DNA of 64,000 nt from Pseudacidovorax sp. GTDB taxonomy: Bacteria > Pseudomonadota > Gammaproteobacteria > Burkholderiales > Burkholderiaceae_C. The notes below the pieces were generated by a model that saw only the letters and a program-made list of their open reading frames with translations, did not search any database and was not told the DNA's origin. Below are positions 19,489 to 27,759 of the stretch, in pieces. Each line of letters begins with the position of its first letter. Within the stretch, counting starts at the first letter, position 1. The stretch spans positions 310,001 to 374,000 of the forward strand of contig NZ_JAGOPN010000003.1 in the NCBI RefSeq assembly GCF_017991995.1, given 5' to 3'. The position numbers and the translations under genes were made by a program.

Positions 19489-20274
19489 CTAGAAGGCGCC
19501 CTCCGGGCGCGCGTCGCCCGCGCCGGGATCAGTGGTCGGCGCTGATGACAGTGCGCGCAGCCGTTGCCGGGCGCTGCCGTCCGGGTCGACCGGTTGCTGG
19601 TTCTTCGCCTGCAAGTAGTGATGGGTGAAGACGTCCAGGTAGGCGTCGAGCACGCAGGCCGCCAGCGGCTCGTCGGCGAGTTCGAGGCACAGCGCTGCGA
19701 CCTCGCTGGTGCAGAGGTGGTGCTCGTGGCAGGTCTGGCGCAGGCGGTACTGGGACGACTTGGTCGGCGACAGGCTCAGCACCGGGAAGGCATCGAGGTA
19801 CGGGCTGCGTCTGAACATCTTGCGCGCCTCGGTCCATGTGGCGTCCAGCAGCACGAAGAGCGGGCGCCGACCGTCCTCACCGTTCGCCGCCGCAGCCGGA
19901 GGCACGGCTTCGACCACACGCTCGGGCGCGGCGTACTGGCCGGGAAACACCACCAGCGGCTGCCATTGCGGGTCGCGCAGCAGCGCCAGCAGGCCCGGGT
20001 CGGGCTGCGTCCGCGTCCAGCCGAAGGCGAAGGTGTCGGGCACCACGTCGGCCACCAGCCAGCCTGTGTTGGTGGGCTTGAGCGGCTCGATGTCGGCCAT
20101 GAGCAGGCACACGCCCGCGCGCACGGCCAGCGCCGGCCGCAGGGCGCACATGCAGTGGCTGGGCACCAGGCGGCAGGCCGGACAACGCTCGCGCTTGAAG
20201 CCGCCGCGCGCCATGAAGGGCTTGGTGCTGCGCGCGAGACGGTCCGCACGCAGGCGGGCGACGGCATGGGGCAT
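19489..20274 (-). CDS. DTW-domain protein, probable tRNA-uridine aminocarboxypropyltransferase
   Basis: 261 residues. A Cys-rich motif (CPACRLVPSHCMC, residues about 30-42) precedes the DTW domain, with LLDATWTEARKM carrying the D-x-T-W signature. Related proteins (TapT/TuaA and human DTWD1/2) add the aminocarboxypropyl group from SAM to uridine 47 in the variable loop or uridine 20 in the D-loop of tRNA. Which position is modified cannot be told. The ATG at 20274 was chosen because upstream in-frame sequence runs antisense through the FAD oxidoreductase gene. It lies 35 bases downstream of that gene. Confidence 0.82.
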   Translation of the reverse strand: MPHAVARLRADRLARSTKPFMARGGFKRERCPACRLVPSHCMCALRPALAVRAGVCLLMADIEPLKPTNTGWLVADVVPDTFAFGWTRTQPDPGLLALLRDPQWQPLVVFPGQYAAPERVVEAVPPAAAANGEDGRRPLFVLLDATWTEARKMFRRSPYLDAFPVLSLSPTKSSQYRLRQTCHEHHLCTSEVAALCLELADEPLAACVLDAYLDVFTHHYLQAKNQQPVDPDGSARQRLRALSSAPTTDPGAGDARPEGAF

Positions 20275-20309
20275 GCAGGAGTGTCCCAGGCTCCGGGTCG
20301 CGCAGGCGT

Positions 20310-21740
20310 TCAGGCGGCCAGGACCCGGCCCGGATTGAGCAGGCCCTGTGGGTCCAGCGCCGACTTGATGGCACGCATCATGCCCAGCGCCACCGGCGAC
20401 TTGTGCTGTTCGAGCGTCTGGACCTTCAGGCTGCCGATGCCGTGCTCGGCCGAGAAGGAGCCGCCGAACTTCTGCACCTGGGCGTAGACCATTTCGTTCA
20501 CCCGCTTCTCCTGTTCGCGCAGGAAAGCCTTGGCATCGCCTTCGGCGGGCGCCTGGACGTTGTAGTGCAGGTTGCCATCCCCCAGGTGGCCGAAGTTGAC
20601 CAGCCGCACACCCGGAATCTCGCGCGCCAGCAGGGCGTCGGTCTCGGCGCAGAAGGCCGGGATGCGCGACACCGGCAATGAGATGTCGTGCTTGATGTTG
20701 AGCCCCTCCTCGGCCTGGGCCAGCGGAATGCTCTCGCGGATGTGCCAGAGCTCGTGCGCCTGCGACAGGTTCTCGGCCACCACGGCATCGGCCACGGAGC
20801 CGGATTCGAAGGCCGATTCGAGCAGCGATTCGAAGCGGGCGCGGGCGTGTTCCTCGGATTCGCTGTCGGAGTTCTCCAGCAGCACGAAGTAGGGATGGCC
20901 GTCGCCCGCCTCGTCGGCGAAGGGCACGCGCAGCTGCGGCATGTGCCGGCGCACCAGGCTGAGGGCGAAGCGGCCCATCACCTCGAAGCCCGTCAGGCCT
21001 GCGCCCAGGTGCCGCTGGGCCTGGCCCAGCAGCTGCACGGCGTCCTCGAAGGAGCCCACCGCCGCCCAGGCCGTGAGCCGCGCCGCCGGCTGCGGAAAGA
21101 GTTTGAGCGTGGCGGCCGTGATGATGCCCAGCGTGCCTTCGCTGCCGACCATCAGGTCGCGCAGGTCGTAGCCGGTGTTGTCCTTGCGTAGCCCGCTGCT
21201 GCCGTCCCACACCTCGCCCTGGGCCGTCACCACCTCCAGGCCGAGGCACAGCTCGCGGGCATTGCCATAGCGCAGCACCTGGGTGCCGCCCGCGTTGGTC
21301 GCCAGGTTGCCGCCGATGGTGCAGCTGCCTTCGGCGGCCAGGCTCAGCGGGAACAGGAAGCCGGCCTTGGCCGCCGTTTCCTGCAGCACCTGCAGCACGC
21401 AGCCGGCCTCCACGGTGATGGTGAGGTTGGCCGCGTCGATCTCGCGCACGCCGGCCATGCGCGCCAGGCTCAGCACCACCTGGCTGCCGCTCTCGTCGGG
21501 GATGGAGCCCACCGCCAGGCCGGTGTTGCCGCCTTGGGGCACGATGGCCGTGCCGGCGGCGGCGCAGGCCTTGACCACGGCCGCCACCTCGGCGGTGCTG
21601 CCGGGGCGCACGACGGCCAACGCCTTGCCGCGGGCCCGCTTGCGCCAGTCCTGTTCGTAGGCGGTGAGGTCGCCGTCGGTCAGCACATGGGCGGCGCCGA
21701 CGATGGCGCGCAGCGATTCGATCAGGGCAGGGGTTGTCAT
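20310..21740 (-). CDS. FAD-linked oxidase, D-2-hydroxyacid dehydrogenase type
   Basis: 476 residues of the VAO/GlcD-like flavoprotein family. The FAD-binding part holds VRPGSTAEVAAVVKACAAA, VPQGGNTGLAVGS and GSCTIGGNLATNAGGTQV; the C-terminal part holds NFGHLGDGNLHYNV and SAEHGIGSLK, typical of D-lactate and D-2-hydroxyglutarate dehydrogenases. It would oxidise a D-2-hydroxyacid; the exact acid is not visible. The start lies 5 bases from the end of the DUF2069 gene, so the two are probably cotranscribed. Confidence 0.9.
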   Translation of the reverse strand: MTTPALIESLRAIVGAAHVLTDGDLTAYEQDWRKRARGKALAVVRPGSTAEVAAVVKACAAAGTAIVPQGGNTGLAVGSIPDESGSQVVLSLARMAGVREIDAANLTITVEAGCVLQVLQETAAKAGFLFPLSLAAEGSCTIGGNLATNAGGTQVLRYGNARELCLGLEVVTAQGEVWDGSSGLRKDNTGYDLRDLMVGSEGTLGIITAATLKLFPQPAARLTAWAAVGSFEDAVQLLGQAQRHLGAGLTGFEVMGRFALSLVRRHMPQLRVPFADEAGDGHPYFVLLENSDSESEEHARARFESLLESAFESGSVADAVVAENLSQAHELWHIRESIPLAQAEEGLNIKHDISLPVSRIPAFCAETDALLAREIPGVRLVNFGHLGDGNLHYNVQAPAEGDAKAFLREQEKRVNEMVYAQVQKFGGSFSAEHGIGSLKVQTLEQHKSPVALGMMRAIKSALDPQGLLNPGRVLAA

Positions 21741-21744
21741 GGTT

Positions 21745-22152
21745 TCAGGAAGTCGATGGATCGGCAGCGCGCATCCGCTGGCCGGCCCGCAGCCGCAGGC
21801 GCACATGCCAGGCGCAGGCCACGAAGAGCAGCAGGCACAGCGCGATCTCGATGCCCGCGAGGGCGCGGCTCGTCGGCAGCGTGTCGCTCCAGGCGCGCAC
21901 CACGCCTTCGGTGAAATAGAGCCAGATCATCAGGCTCAGCCAGCGATAGGTGTACAGGCGCCACTTGAGCAGCCCCGCCAGCGGAACCAGCAGGGGCAGC
22001 ACCTTGAGCGCCAGCCAGCTGCCGCCGGGGCGCAGCGGCGCCAGCCAGAGCTCCCAGGCCAGGCCCAGCCCGATGAGCCCCAGCAGGCAGCCCACCGCCA
22101 GCACGCGCGTGGCGACGACGGAGGCCGAGGGAGGGGCGGAGGACGTGTTCAA
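21745..22152 (-). CDS. DUF2069 membrane protein
   Basis: 135 residues with four predicted membrane helices (about 15-35, 45-65, 70-85, 97-115). The segment WRLYTYRWLSLMIWLYFTEG is characteristic of DUF2069. No function is established. In related bacteria the family often sits beside YihY-type genes, as here, where the YihY-like gene is divergent. It appears to be the first gene of the minus-strand run down to folA. Confidence 0.85.
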   Translation of the reverse strand: MNTSSAPPSASVVATRVLAVGCLLGLIGLGLAWELWLAPLRPGGSWLALKVLPLLVPLAGLLKWRLYTYRWLSLMIWLYFTEGVVRAWSDTLPTSRALAGIEIALCLLLFVACAWHVRLRLRAGQRMRAADPSTS

Positions 22153-22214
22153 ACCGGGGGGAGGAAAAGAGGCCGCGGCAGACGGGCGCGGCGGGGGTGT
22201 CGAAAGGCGGTGGC

Positions 22215-23489
22215 ATGATACCCAGCATGATTCGCCATCGGCTCTGGAGGGATCTCACGCGCTTTCCGTGGCGCAGCACCGCGGCGGTGCTGGGCGAGCG
22301 GTTCCGCGACGATCGGCTGGCCCTGACGGCCGGCAGCCTCACCTTCACCACCACCATCGCCCTGGTGCCCTTCTTCACGGTGGCACTGGCGTTGTTTACC
22401 GTCTTCCCCATCTTCGCCACGCTGCAGGACCGGCTGCAGCGCTGGCTGGTGCAAAGCCTCATCCCCGAGAACATCGCGCGCCAGGTGCTGGGCTACCTGA
22501 CGCAGTTCGCCGGTGCGGCCAGCGGGCTGGGCATCGTGGGCCTCGGGGTGCTGCTGATCACGGCCATCGCGCTGATCCTGACCATCGACAAGACGCTCAA
22601 TGGCATCTGGCGGGTGCAGCGGCCGCGGCCCCTGGCGCAGCGGGTGCTGATCTACTGGGCCTCGATCACGCTGGGCCCGCTGCTGCTGGCGGTGAGCCTG
22701 TCGACCACGGCCTACGTGTTCAGTGCCTCGCGCGGGCTGATCGGCGAGTCTGGGCTGAACCTGCGCTGGCTGTTCGATGGGGCGGAGTTCCTGCTGCTGG
22801 CGCTGGGCATGGCCTCGCTCTACCACTATGTGCCGAACACACAGGTGCGCTGGGCCCATGCCTGGGCGGGTGGCCTGTTCGTCGCGGCGGCCATCGAGGT
22901 GGCCAAGCGGGTGCTGGCCTGGTATCTGAGCTTCGTGCCCACGTACTCGGTGCTCTATGGCGCCTTCGCCACCGCGCCCATCCTGCTGATCTGGATCTAC
23001 ACCGCCTGGGTGATCGTGCTGCTGGGTGCGGTGATCGCGGCCTATTTGCCGATCCTGCTGTCTGGCGTGGCCCGGCGCGGTGGTCGGCCGGGCTGGCCCA
23101 TGCAGCTCGGCATCGAGGCGCTTCGCCTGCTGGCCCAGGCCCGCAAGGGGCCCGCGCGCGGGATGGGGGTGCAGGAGATGGCCAAGCGTCTGCGGGCCGA
23201 CGTGCTGCAGCTGGCCCCGGTCATCGAGGCGCTGGTATCGCTCGACTGGGTGGCGCCGCTGGCCGAGGAGCCGGCGAGCGGCGATCCGCGCTACGTGCTG
23301 CTGGTCGACCCGTCCGTCACGCCGCTGGCGCCGATGGTCGAGGCGCTGCTCCTGCCTCGCAAGCCGGTGCTGGAGCCGATGTGGGAGCGGGCCCCGCTGG
23401 CGCGCCTGACGCTGGCCGACGCGCTGGCGTCGGAGCGCTCGCCGGGCTCTGCCGAAGGCATCCCGCTGGCGGGTGGTGTGGGCACCTGA
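22215..23489 (+). CDS. YihY/BrkB family inner-membrane protein
   Basis: 424 residues. The first 280 or so hold six predicted membrane helices and YihY family features (ALTAGSLTFTTTIALVPFFT, YHYVPNTQVRWAHAWAGG, WIYTAWVIVLLGAVIAAYLP). The remaining 140 residues are a soluble tail resembling a winged-helix region. Older 'ribonuclease BN' naming of this family is wrong; its function is unknown. ATG at 22215 has an AAGGCGG-like ribosome site at the right distance; GTG at 22197 and ATG at 22227 are alternatives. Confidence 0.85.
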   Translation: MIPSMIRHRLWRDLTRFPWRSTAAVLGERFRDDRLALTAGSLTFTTTIALVPFFTVALALFTVFPIFATLQDRLQRWLVQSLIPENIARQVLGYLTQFAGAASGLGIVGLGVLLITAIALILTIDKTLNGIWRVQRPRPLAQRVLIYWASITLGPLLLAVSLSTTAYVFSASRGLIGESGLNLRWLFDGAEFLLLALGMASLYHYVPNTQVRWAHAWAGGLFVAAAIEVAKRVLAWYLSFVPTYSVLYGAFATAPILLIWIYTAWVIVLLGAVIAAYLPILLSGVARRGGRPGWPMQLGIEALRLLAQARKGPARGMGVQEMAKRLRADVLQLAPVIEALVSLDWVAPLAEEPASGDPRYVLLVDPSVTPLAPMVEALLLPRKPVLEPMWERAPLARLTLADALASERSPGSAEGIPLAGGVGT

Positions 23490-23532
23490 GTGTCCGCGGC
23501 CGCGTTCGGGCGGCTTCCCTGCGCTGTCCCGA

Positions 23533-23886
23533 TCAGAGCTTGACGCGCCCCGCCCAGATGTCCCGGTACATCACCCAGTCGCCCATGAAGCTGTAGAGCG
23601 GCCGCTTGAAGGAGGCCGGCTTGTTCTTCTCGAAGGCGAAGTGGCCGACCCAGGCGAAGCCATAGCCCGCGAAGAGCGCGCCCAGCAGCCACCACGGGTT
23701 GGCCGTGACCACCAGCACCGCCAGGCTGGCCAGCGCAAGCGTGGAGCCGATGAAATGCAGGCGCCGGCAGGTGCGGTCTGCATGCTCGCTCAGGTAGAAG
23801 GGGTAGAACTCGGCAAAGCTCGAGAACTGGCGCGGATCGACGGCGGCACCGGCCGGCGTGCGCGTGGCGGCGGGGGAGGGATTCAT
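23533..23886 (-). CDS. DUF962 / Mpo1-like membrane protein
   Basis: 117 residues. Family features: FAEFYPFYLSEHADRTCRRL, LHFIGS, then two hydrophobic helices and WVGHFAFEKNKPASFKRPLY, which supplies conserved His and Glu. Yeast Mpo1 is an Fe-dependent dioxygenase acting on 2-hydroxy fatty acids; bacterial members keep the histidines, and an alpha-oxidation role is inferred only. It is divergent from the thioredoxin-like gene. Confidence 0.85.
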   Translation of the reverse strand: MNPSPAATRTPAGAAVDPRQFSSFAEFYPFYLSEHADRTCRRLHFIGSTLALASLAVLVVTANPWWLLGALFAGYGFAWVGHFAFEKNKPASFKRPLYSFMGDWVMYRDIWAGRVKL

Positions 23887-23979
23887 CGCAGTCTCCTGTC
23901 GCCTCGGAGGGCGTTGCCCATAATAGCGACGGCCTTTTCCGTGGCCAAAGCCCCTTCCCAAGACCCTGACGCCCGCACC

Positions 23980-24351
23980 GTGACCGACGCCCCCGCAGCC
24001 GATTCCACCTGGGCCGTGTGCCTGTGCGCCGAATGGTGCGGCACCTGCCGTGACTACCGCCCCCTGTTCGCCGAGGCCCAGCGCACGCATCCGCAGCTGC
24101 GCTTCGCCTGGGTCGACGTGGAGGACCATGCCGACCTGGCCGACGAATTCGACGTCGAGACCTTTCCCACGCTGCTGCTGGCGGGGCCGCAGGGCGTGCA
24201 CTTCCTGGGCCCGATGCTGCCGCACGCCGGCACCCTGGCGCGCATGCTGGAGTCGCCGCCCGCGGCCCGGCCCGCCGATGCCGCGGTCACCGCGCTGCTG
24301 CAGGCGCTGGCGGCGCGGCAGGACGATGCCTTCGCCGTCGACGGGGCGTGA
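23980..24351 (+). CDS. Thioredoxin-like protein
   Basis: About 123 residues with the thioredoxin fold: the redox motif AEWCGTCRDYRP (WCGTC in place of WCGPC), then FAWVDVEDHADLADEF and a cis-Pro segment ETFPTLLL. The Thr in the CxxC motif may shift its redox potential. It probably reduces or monitors disulfides in the cytoplasm, as no signal peptide is evident. The start is uncertain: GTG at 23980 gives MTDAP, GTG at 23941 adds 13 residues; neither has a clear ribosome site. Confidence 0.75.
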   Translation: MTDAPAADSTWAVCLCAEWCGTCRDYRPLFAEAQRTHPQLRFAWVDVEDHADLADEFDVETFPTLLLAGPQGVHFLGPMLPHAGTLARMLESPPAARPADAAVTALLQALAARQDDAFAVDGA

Positions 24352-24394
24352 CGGGCCTCAGATTCACTTCATCCTCGGACCCTAGGCTGCCTCC

Positions 24395-25054
24395 ATGCGG
24401 ATCCTGCTGGTCGAAGACGATGCCTCGCTGGGCGCCACCGTGCAGTCGTGGCTGCAGATGGATGGCCACGCGGTGGACTGGCTGCTGCGCGGCGACCAGG
24501 CCGTGACGGCGCTGGCCACGCACGACTACCAGTGCGTGCTGCTCGACCGGGGCCTGCCCGGGCTCGATGGCGACGGCGTGCTGCAGGCCCTGCGCGCCCG
24601 TGGCGCCACATTGCCCGTCCTGCTCATCACCGCTCGCGACACCCTGGCCGACCGCGTCGAAGGCCTGGACCTGGGCGCCGACGACTACCTGGTCAAGCCC
24701 TTCGACCTCGAAGAACTTTCCGCCCGTGTGCGCGCGGCGCTGCGGCGCGAAGCCCGGCAGCCCACGCCAGTGCTGCAGCATGGGGGCGTCACGCTCGACC
24801 CGGTCGCCAAGCGCGCGACGCGGGACGGCGCCCCCGTGTCGCTGACGGCGCGCGAGTTCGCCGTGCTCGAAGCGCTGATGCGCCGACCCACCCACATCCT
24901 CAGCCGCGCGCAGATCGAGGAGGCGCTCTACGGCTGGGGCGAAGAGGTGGAAAGCAACGCCATCGAGGTCCACATCTACAACCTGCGGCGCAAGCTGGGC
25001 AGCGGCTTCATCACGACGGTGCGCAACCAGGGCTACGGCCTGGCGCCCGCATGA
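24395..25054 (+). CDS. qseB: OmpR-family response regulator, QseB/PmrA-like
   Basis: 219 residues: a receiver domain (1-115) with acidic pocket ED at 7-8, phosphoacceptor Asp51 (VLLDRGLPG) and Lys in DDYLVKPF, then an OmpR-type winged helix (about 125-219). Its stop overlaps the kinase start by ATGA. With the kinase and the YgiW-type gene it forms the set known from the E. coli ygiW-qseBC locus, where signals and polymyxin-type stress are linked to virulence and envelope changes. The QseB name rests on similarity and context. Confidence 0.9.
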   Translation: MRILLVEDDASLGATVQSWLQMDGHAVDWLLRGDQAVTALATHDYQCVLLDRGLPGLDGDGVLQALRARGATLPVLLITARDTLADRVEGLDLGADDYLVKPFDLEELSARVRAALRREARQPTPVLQHGGVTLDPVAKRATRDGAPVSLTAREFAVLEALMRRPTHILSRAQIEEALYGWGEEVESNAIEVHIYNLRRKLGSGFITTVRNQGYGLAPA

Positions 25055-26406
25055 GGGCGGACCGCCCCTGGTCCCTGCGCCGCCGCCTGCTGGCCACCGT
25101 CGTGGCCGCCAGCGTGGTGGTCTGGCTGGTCAGTCTGGCCATCGTCATCCAGGTGGCCTGGCATGGCGTGAGCGAGACCTTCGACGAGGCGCTGGAGGAA
25201 AGCGCCCAGCTCGTGCTGCGCCTGGGCCGCGAGCCCGCCACGGCGGCGGCCGGCGCGCGCAGCGATGGGTTGCGCCTGCGCATCTACTACCAGCTGGTGT
25301 CGCCCGACGGCCGCGTGCTGCAGCGTGGCAAGGACGCGCCGGCGACGCCCTTCGTCGCACAACTCGCGGGTGACGACGAGCACTACAACGTGCGGGTGGA
25401 CGGCCACTACTGGCGCGTGCATGTGCGGCGCGACCCCGCCACCGGTCTGCAGGCCCAGGTCGGCCAGCCCTGGGAGGAGCGACTGGACCTGCTGGAGGAC
25501 ATCGCCGAGCGACTGGCCTGGCCGGCGTTGGGCCTGCTGCTGCTGCTGGTGGCCGTGTGCTGGTTCGCCATCCGCCGGTTTCTGCGGCCGCTGGAGACGG
25601 CCGCCGCCGGCATCGCCGCCAAGTCGCCGCAGGACCTGACGCCCGTCGACGCGCAAGGCATGCCGCAGGAGCTGCGTCCCATCCTCGGCGCGCTGGACGG
25701 CCTGCTGGCCCGCCTGGGGATGGCGATGGAAAACGAGCGCCGCTTCACCAGTGACGCCGCGCACGAGCTGCGCACGCCGCTGGCCGCCCTGCGCAACCGC
25801 GTGCAACTGCTCGCCCGCCAAGGCCACCTGCCGGCGGAGGAAGCGCAGCAGTTGCGGGCCGACGTGGACCGCAGCACGCAGCTGGTCGAAAGCCTGCTGG
25901 CGCTGGCGCGGCTGGACCCGGTGAAGACGTTGGAGGCGGTCGAGCCGGTGTCGCTGGCGCCCCTGGTGGACGAGGCGCTGGCCGGCGCCGGGCCGGGCCG
26001 TGGCGGCCCCGGCGCGGCGCCTGCCGACACTGTGCGCGTCGGGACGGCACTGTCGGTTCCGGTCATCGTCGGCCATCCAGCGCTGCTGGCCACGCTGGTG
26101 CGCAACCTGATCGACAACGCCCGCCGCTACGGCGGCCCCGACACGCGCATCCGCGTGGAAAGCACCGCCTTGCCTGGCGGCGGCGCGCGCCTGGCCGTGC
26201 GCGACGACGGGCCCGGCGTGCCGCCTGCGCAGCGCCGGCGGCTGGGCGAGCGCTTCTTCCGCGTGCTGGGCAGCGGCCAGCCGGGCAACGGGCTGGGCCT
26301 GTCCATCGTGGCGCGCATCGCGGCGCTGCACGGGGCGCGGCTGCATTTCGAGGAAGGGTTGGACGGGCAGGGGCTCTCGGCCATCGTGGACTTCCCGCCA
26401 CGCTGA
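25051..26406 (+). CDS. qseC: Sensor histidine kinase, QseC/PmrB-like
   Basis: 451 residues: a membrane helix at about 15-35, a periplasmic sensor region of about 120 residues, a second helix (ALGLLLLLVAVCWFAIRRFL), a HAMP-like linker, then the kinase core. The H-box is DAAHELRTPLAALRNRV, followed by N-box LVRNLIDNARRYG, G1 RDDGPGVPP and G2 GNGLGLSIV, all intact. The start is fixed by ATGA overlap with the regulator. The YgiW-type gene lies 142 bases downstream. Confidence 0.92.
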   Translation: MRADRPWSLRRRLLATVVAASVVVWLVSLAIVIQVAWHGVSETFDEALEESAQLVLRLGREPATAAAGARSDGLRLRIYYQLVSPDGRVLQRGKDAPATPFVAQLAGDDEHYNVRVDGHYWRVHVRRDPATGLQAQVGQPWEERLDLLEDIAERLAWPALGLLLLLVAVCWFAIRRFLRPLETAAAGIAAKSPQDLTPVDAQGMPQELRPILGALDGLLARLGMAMENERRFTSDAAHELRTPLAALRNRVQLLARQGHLPAEEAQQLRADVDRSTQLVESLLALARLDPVKTLEAVEPVSLAPLVDEALAGAGPGRGGPGAAPADTVRVGTALSVPVIVGHPALLATLVRNLIDNARRYGGPDTRIRVESTALPGGGARLAVRDDGPGVPPAQRRRLGERFFRVLGSGQPGNGLGLSIVARIAALHGARLHFEEGLDGQGLSAIVDFPPR

Positions 26407-26548
26407 CACGCACCGAGGCCATCAGTTGGCCTTCATCTTCGGGCCGCCCAATGGCTTCACTGGCCCGGGATTCCGGGCACAGCCTTCGTCCCGTCGGATT
26501 CGTCCAGCCGAACCGGCTTCGTCCCACCCTCTTCAGGAGCCTTGCACC

Positions 26549-26962
26549 ATGCGTTCTTCCATCCTCGCCTCGACCCTCGCCCTCTCGCTGCTGGCCGCCG
26601 GTACGGCCGGCGCCGCAGGCAGTGCCGCCTCCGCACAGAGCGCCGCGCCGACCCTGGTGGCCGCAGCGACCGGCGGCTACAGCGGCCCCAGCACCGTGCC
26701 CGTCAGCACCGTGCGCCAGTTGCTCGACAGCGGCCGTGACGACCAGCAGGTGCGGCTGCAGGGCCGCATCGTGTCGCACGATGGTGGCGAGAACTACACC
26801 TTCGCCGACGACACCGGCCGCATCCGCGTGGAAATCGAGCCACAGCACTTCCCGGCCGGCCGCACGCTGGGCGCCGAGCAGCGCGTGGAACTGCACGGCG
26901 AATTCGAGAAGGGCCTGCGCACCACCGAGGTGGAGGTCGAGCGCCTGATCGTCCTCAACTGA
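26549..26962 (+). CDS. ygiW: YgiW-type periplasmic OB-fold protein
   Basis: 137 residues: a signal peptide (cleavage near AGAAGS, about residue 23), a short linker, then a BOF domain with VSTVRQLLDSGRDDQQVRLQ, GRIVSH, YTFADDTGRIRVEIE and a closing LRTTEVEVERLIVLN. In E. coli, YgiW affects stress response and is encoded with QseBC; the same trio here supports a functional link. A CAGGAG-type ribosome site precedes ATG 26549. The 3' end overlaps the convergent hydrolase gene by 8 bases. Confidence 0.88.
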   Translation: MRSSILASTLALSLLAAGTAGAAGSAASAQSAAPTLVAAATGGYSGPSTVPVSTVRQLLDSGRDDQQVRLQGRIVSHDGGENYTFADDTGRIRVEIEPQHFPAGRTLGAEQRVELHGEFEKGLRTTEVEVERLIVLN

Positions 26963-27758
26963 GGAAGTCGCGCAGCGCGAACAGCACCGCGTCGGGCGCC
27001 TCGCTCATCAGGGCATGGCCGGCCTTCACCGTCACCACGCGGGCCCCCGGCGCCTTGTCGCGCAGCGCCTTGGTGGCGCGCGGCGGTGTCATCTGGTCGG
27101 CGCCGCCCAGCAGGAAGAGTACCGGGCAGCGTACCTTCTCCATCGCCGCCTCCCCGCCCGCATAGTCGTTGCAGGCCTTGAAGCCGGTGTGGAAGACGTT
27201 GACGGCCGTGTTGCTCGCCAGCACCCGCCGCATCAGCGCCCGCGATCCGCCCATCAGCCAGGTGCCCGGTCCGAGCGAGGAGGGCGGCGGCGCCAACATG
27301 GAATGCGAGAACACGTTGACCATGTCGATGGCCTTCTGCGGCGCGTTCAGCGAACTCTCCAGCAGCGCTGGCGACACCACCATCGGATAGGCCGTGCCCA
27401 CCAGTGCCAGATGCGTGATGCGATCCGGCGCCCGCGCCGCCGCCTCCAGGGCGATCAGCGAGCCGAAGCTGTGGCCCACCAGCGCGGCGCGCCCCACGCC
27501 AGCGGCATCGAGCAGCGCGAGCACGAAGTCGGCCGCCGCCTCCACCGAGGCGGGCGGCGCGCCCTCACTCCGGCAGTGGCCGGGAAGGTCCACCGCCAGC
27601 ACGTTCCAGCCGTGGTGCGCGAACCAGCGGCTCTGCAGGATCCACACGCTGTGGTCGTTGAGCACACCGTGGATGAAGACGACGGTGGGCCTGGCGGCGT
27701 CGAAGGGCTTGCCGCCGGTATAGGCATAGGCGCGGTGGCCGTTGACCTGCAATTCCAT
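26955..27758 (-). CDS. Alpha/beta hydrolase
   Basis: 267 residues of the alpha/beta hydrolase fold. The oxyanion segment is VFIHGVLNDHSVW, the nucleophile elbow LVGHSFGSLIALEAA, the acid LLGGADQMTPP and the catalytic His KAGHALMSEAPD. The substrate is unknown. It begins one base after the MetY-type gene ends, so translation is probably coupled. At 267 residues it is shorter than homoserine O-acetyltransferases (about 370), which share the fold, so I do not call it MetX. Confidence 0.88.
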   Translation of the reverse strand: MELQVNGHRAYAYTGGKPFDAARPTVVFIHGVLNDHSVWILQSRWFAHHGWNVLAVDLPGHCRSEGAPPASVEAAADFVLALLDAAGVGRAALVGHSFGSLIALEAAARAPDRITHLALVGTAYPMVVSPALLESSLNAPQKAIDMVNVFSHSMLAPPPSSLGPGTWLMGGSRALMRRVLASNTAVNVFHTGFKACNDYAGGEAAMEKVRCPVLFLLGGADQMTPPRATKALRDKAPGARVVTVKAGHALMSEAPDAVLFALRDFLS

Positions 27759-27759
27759 C

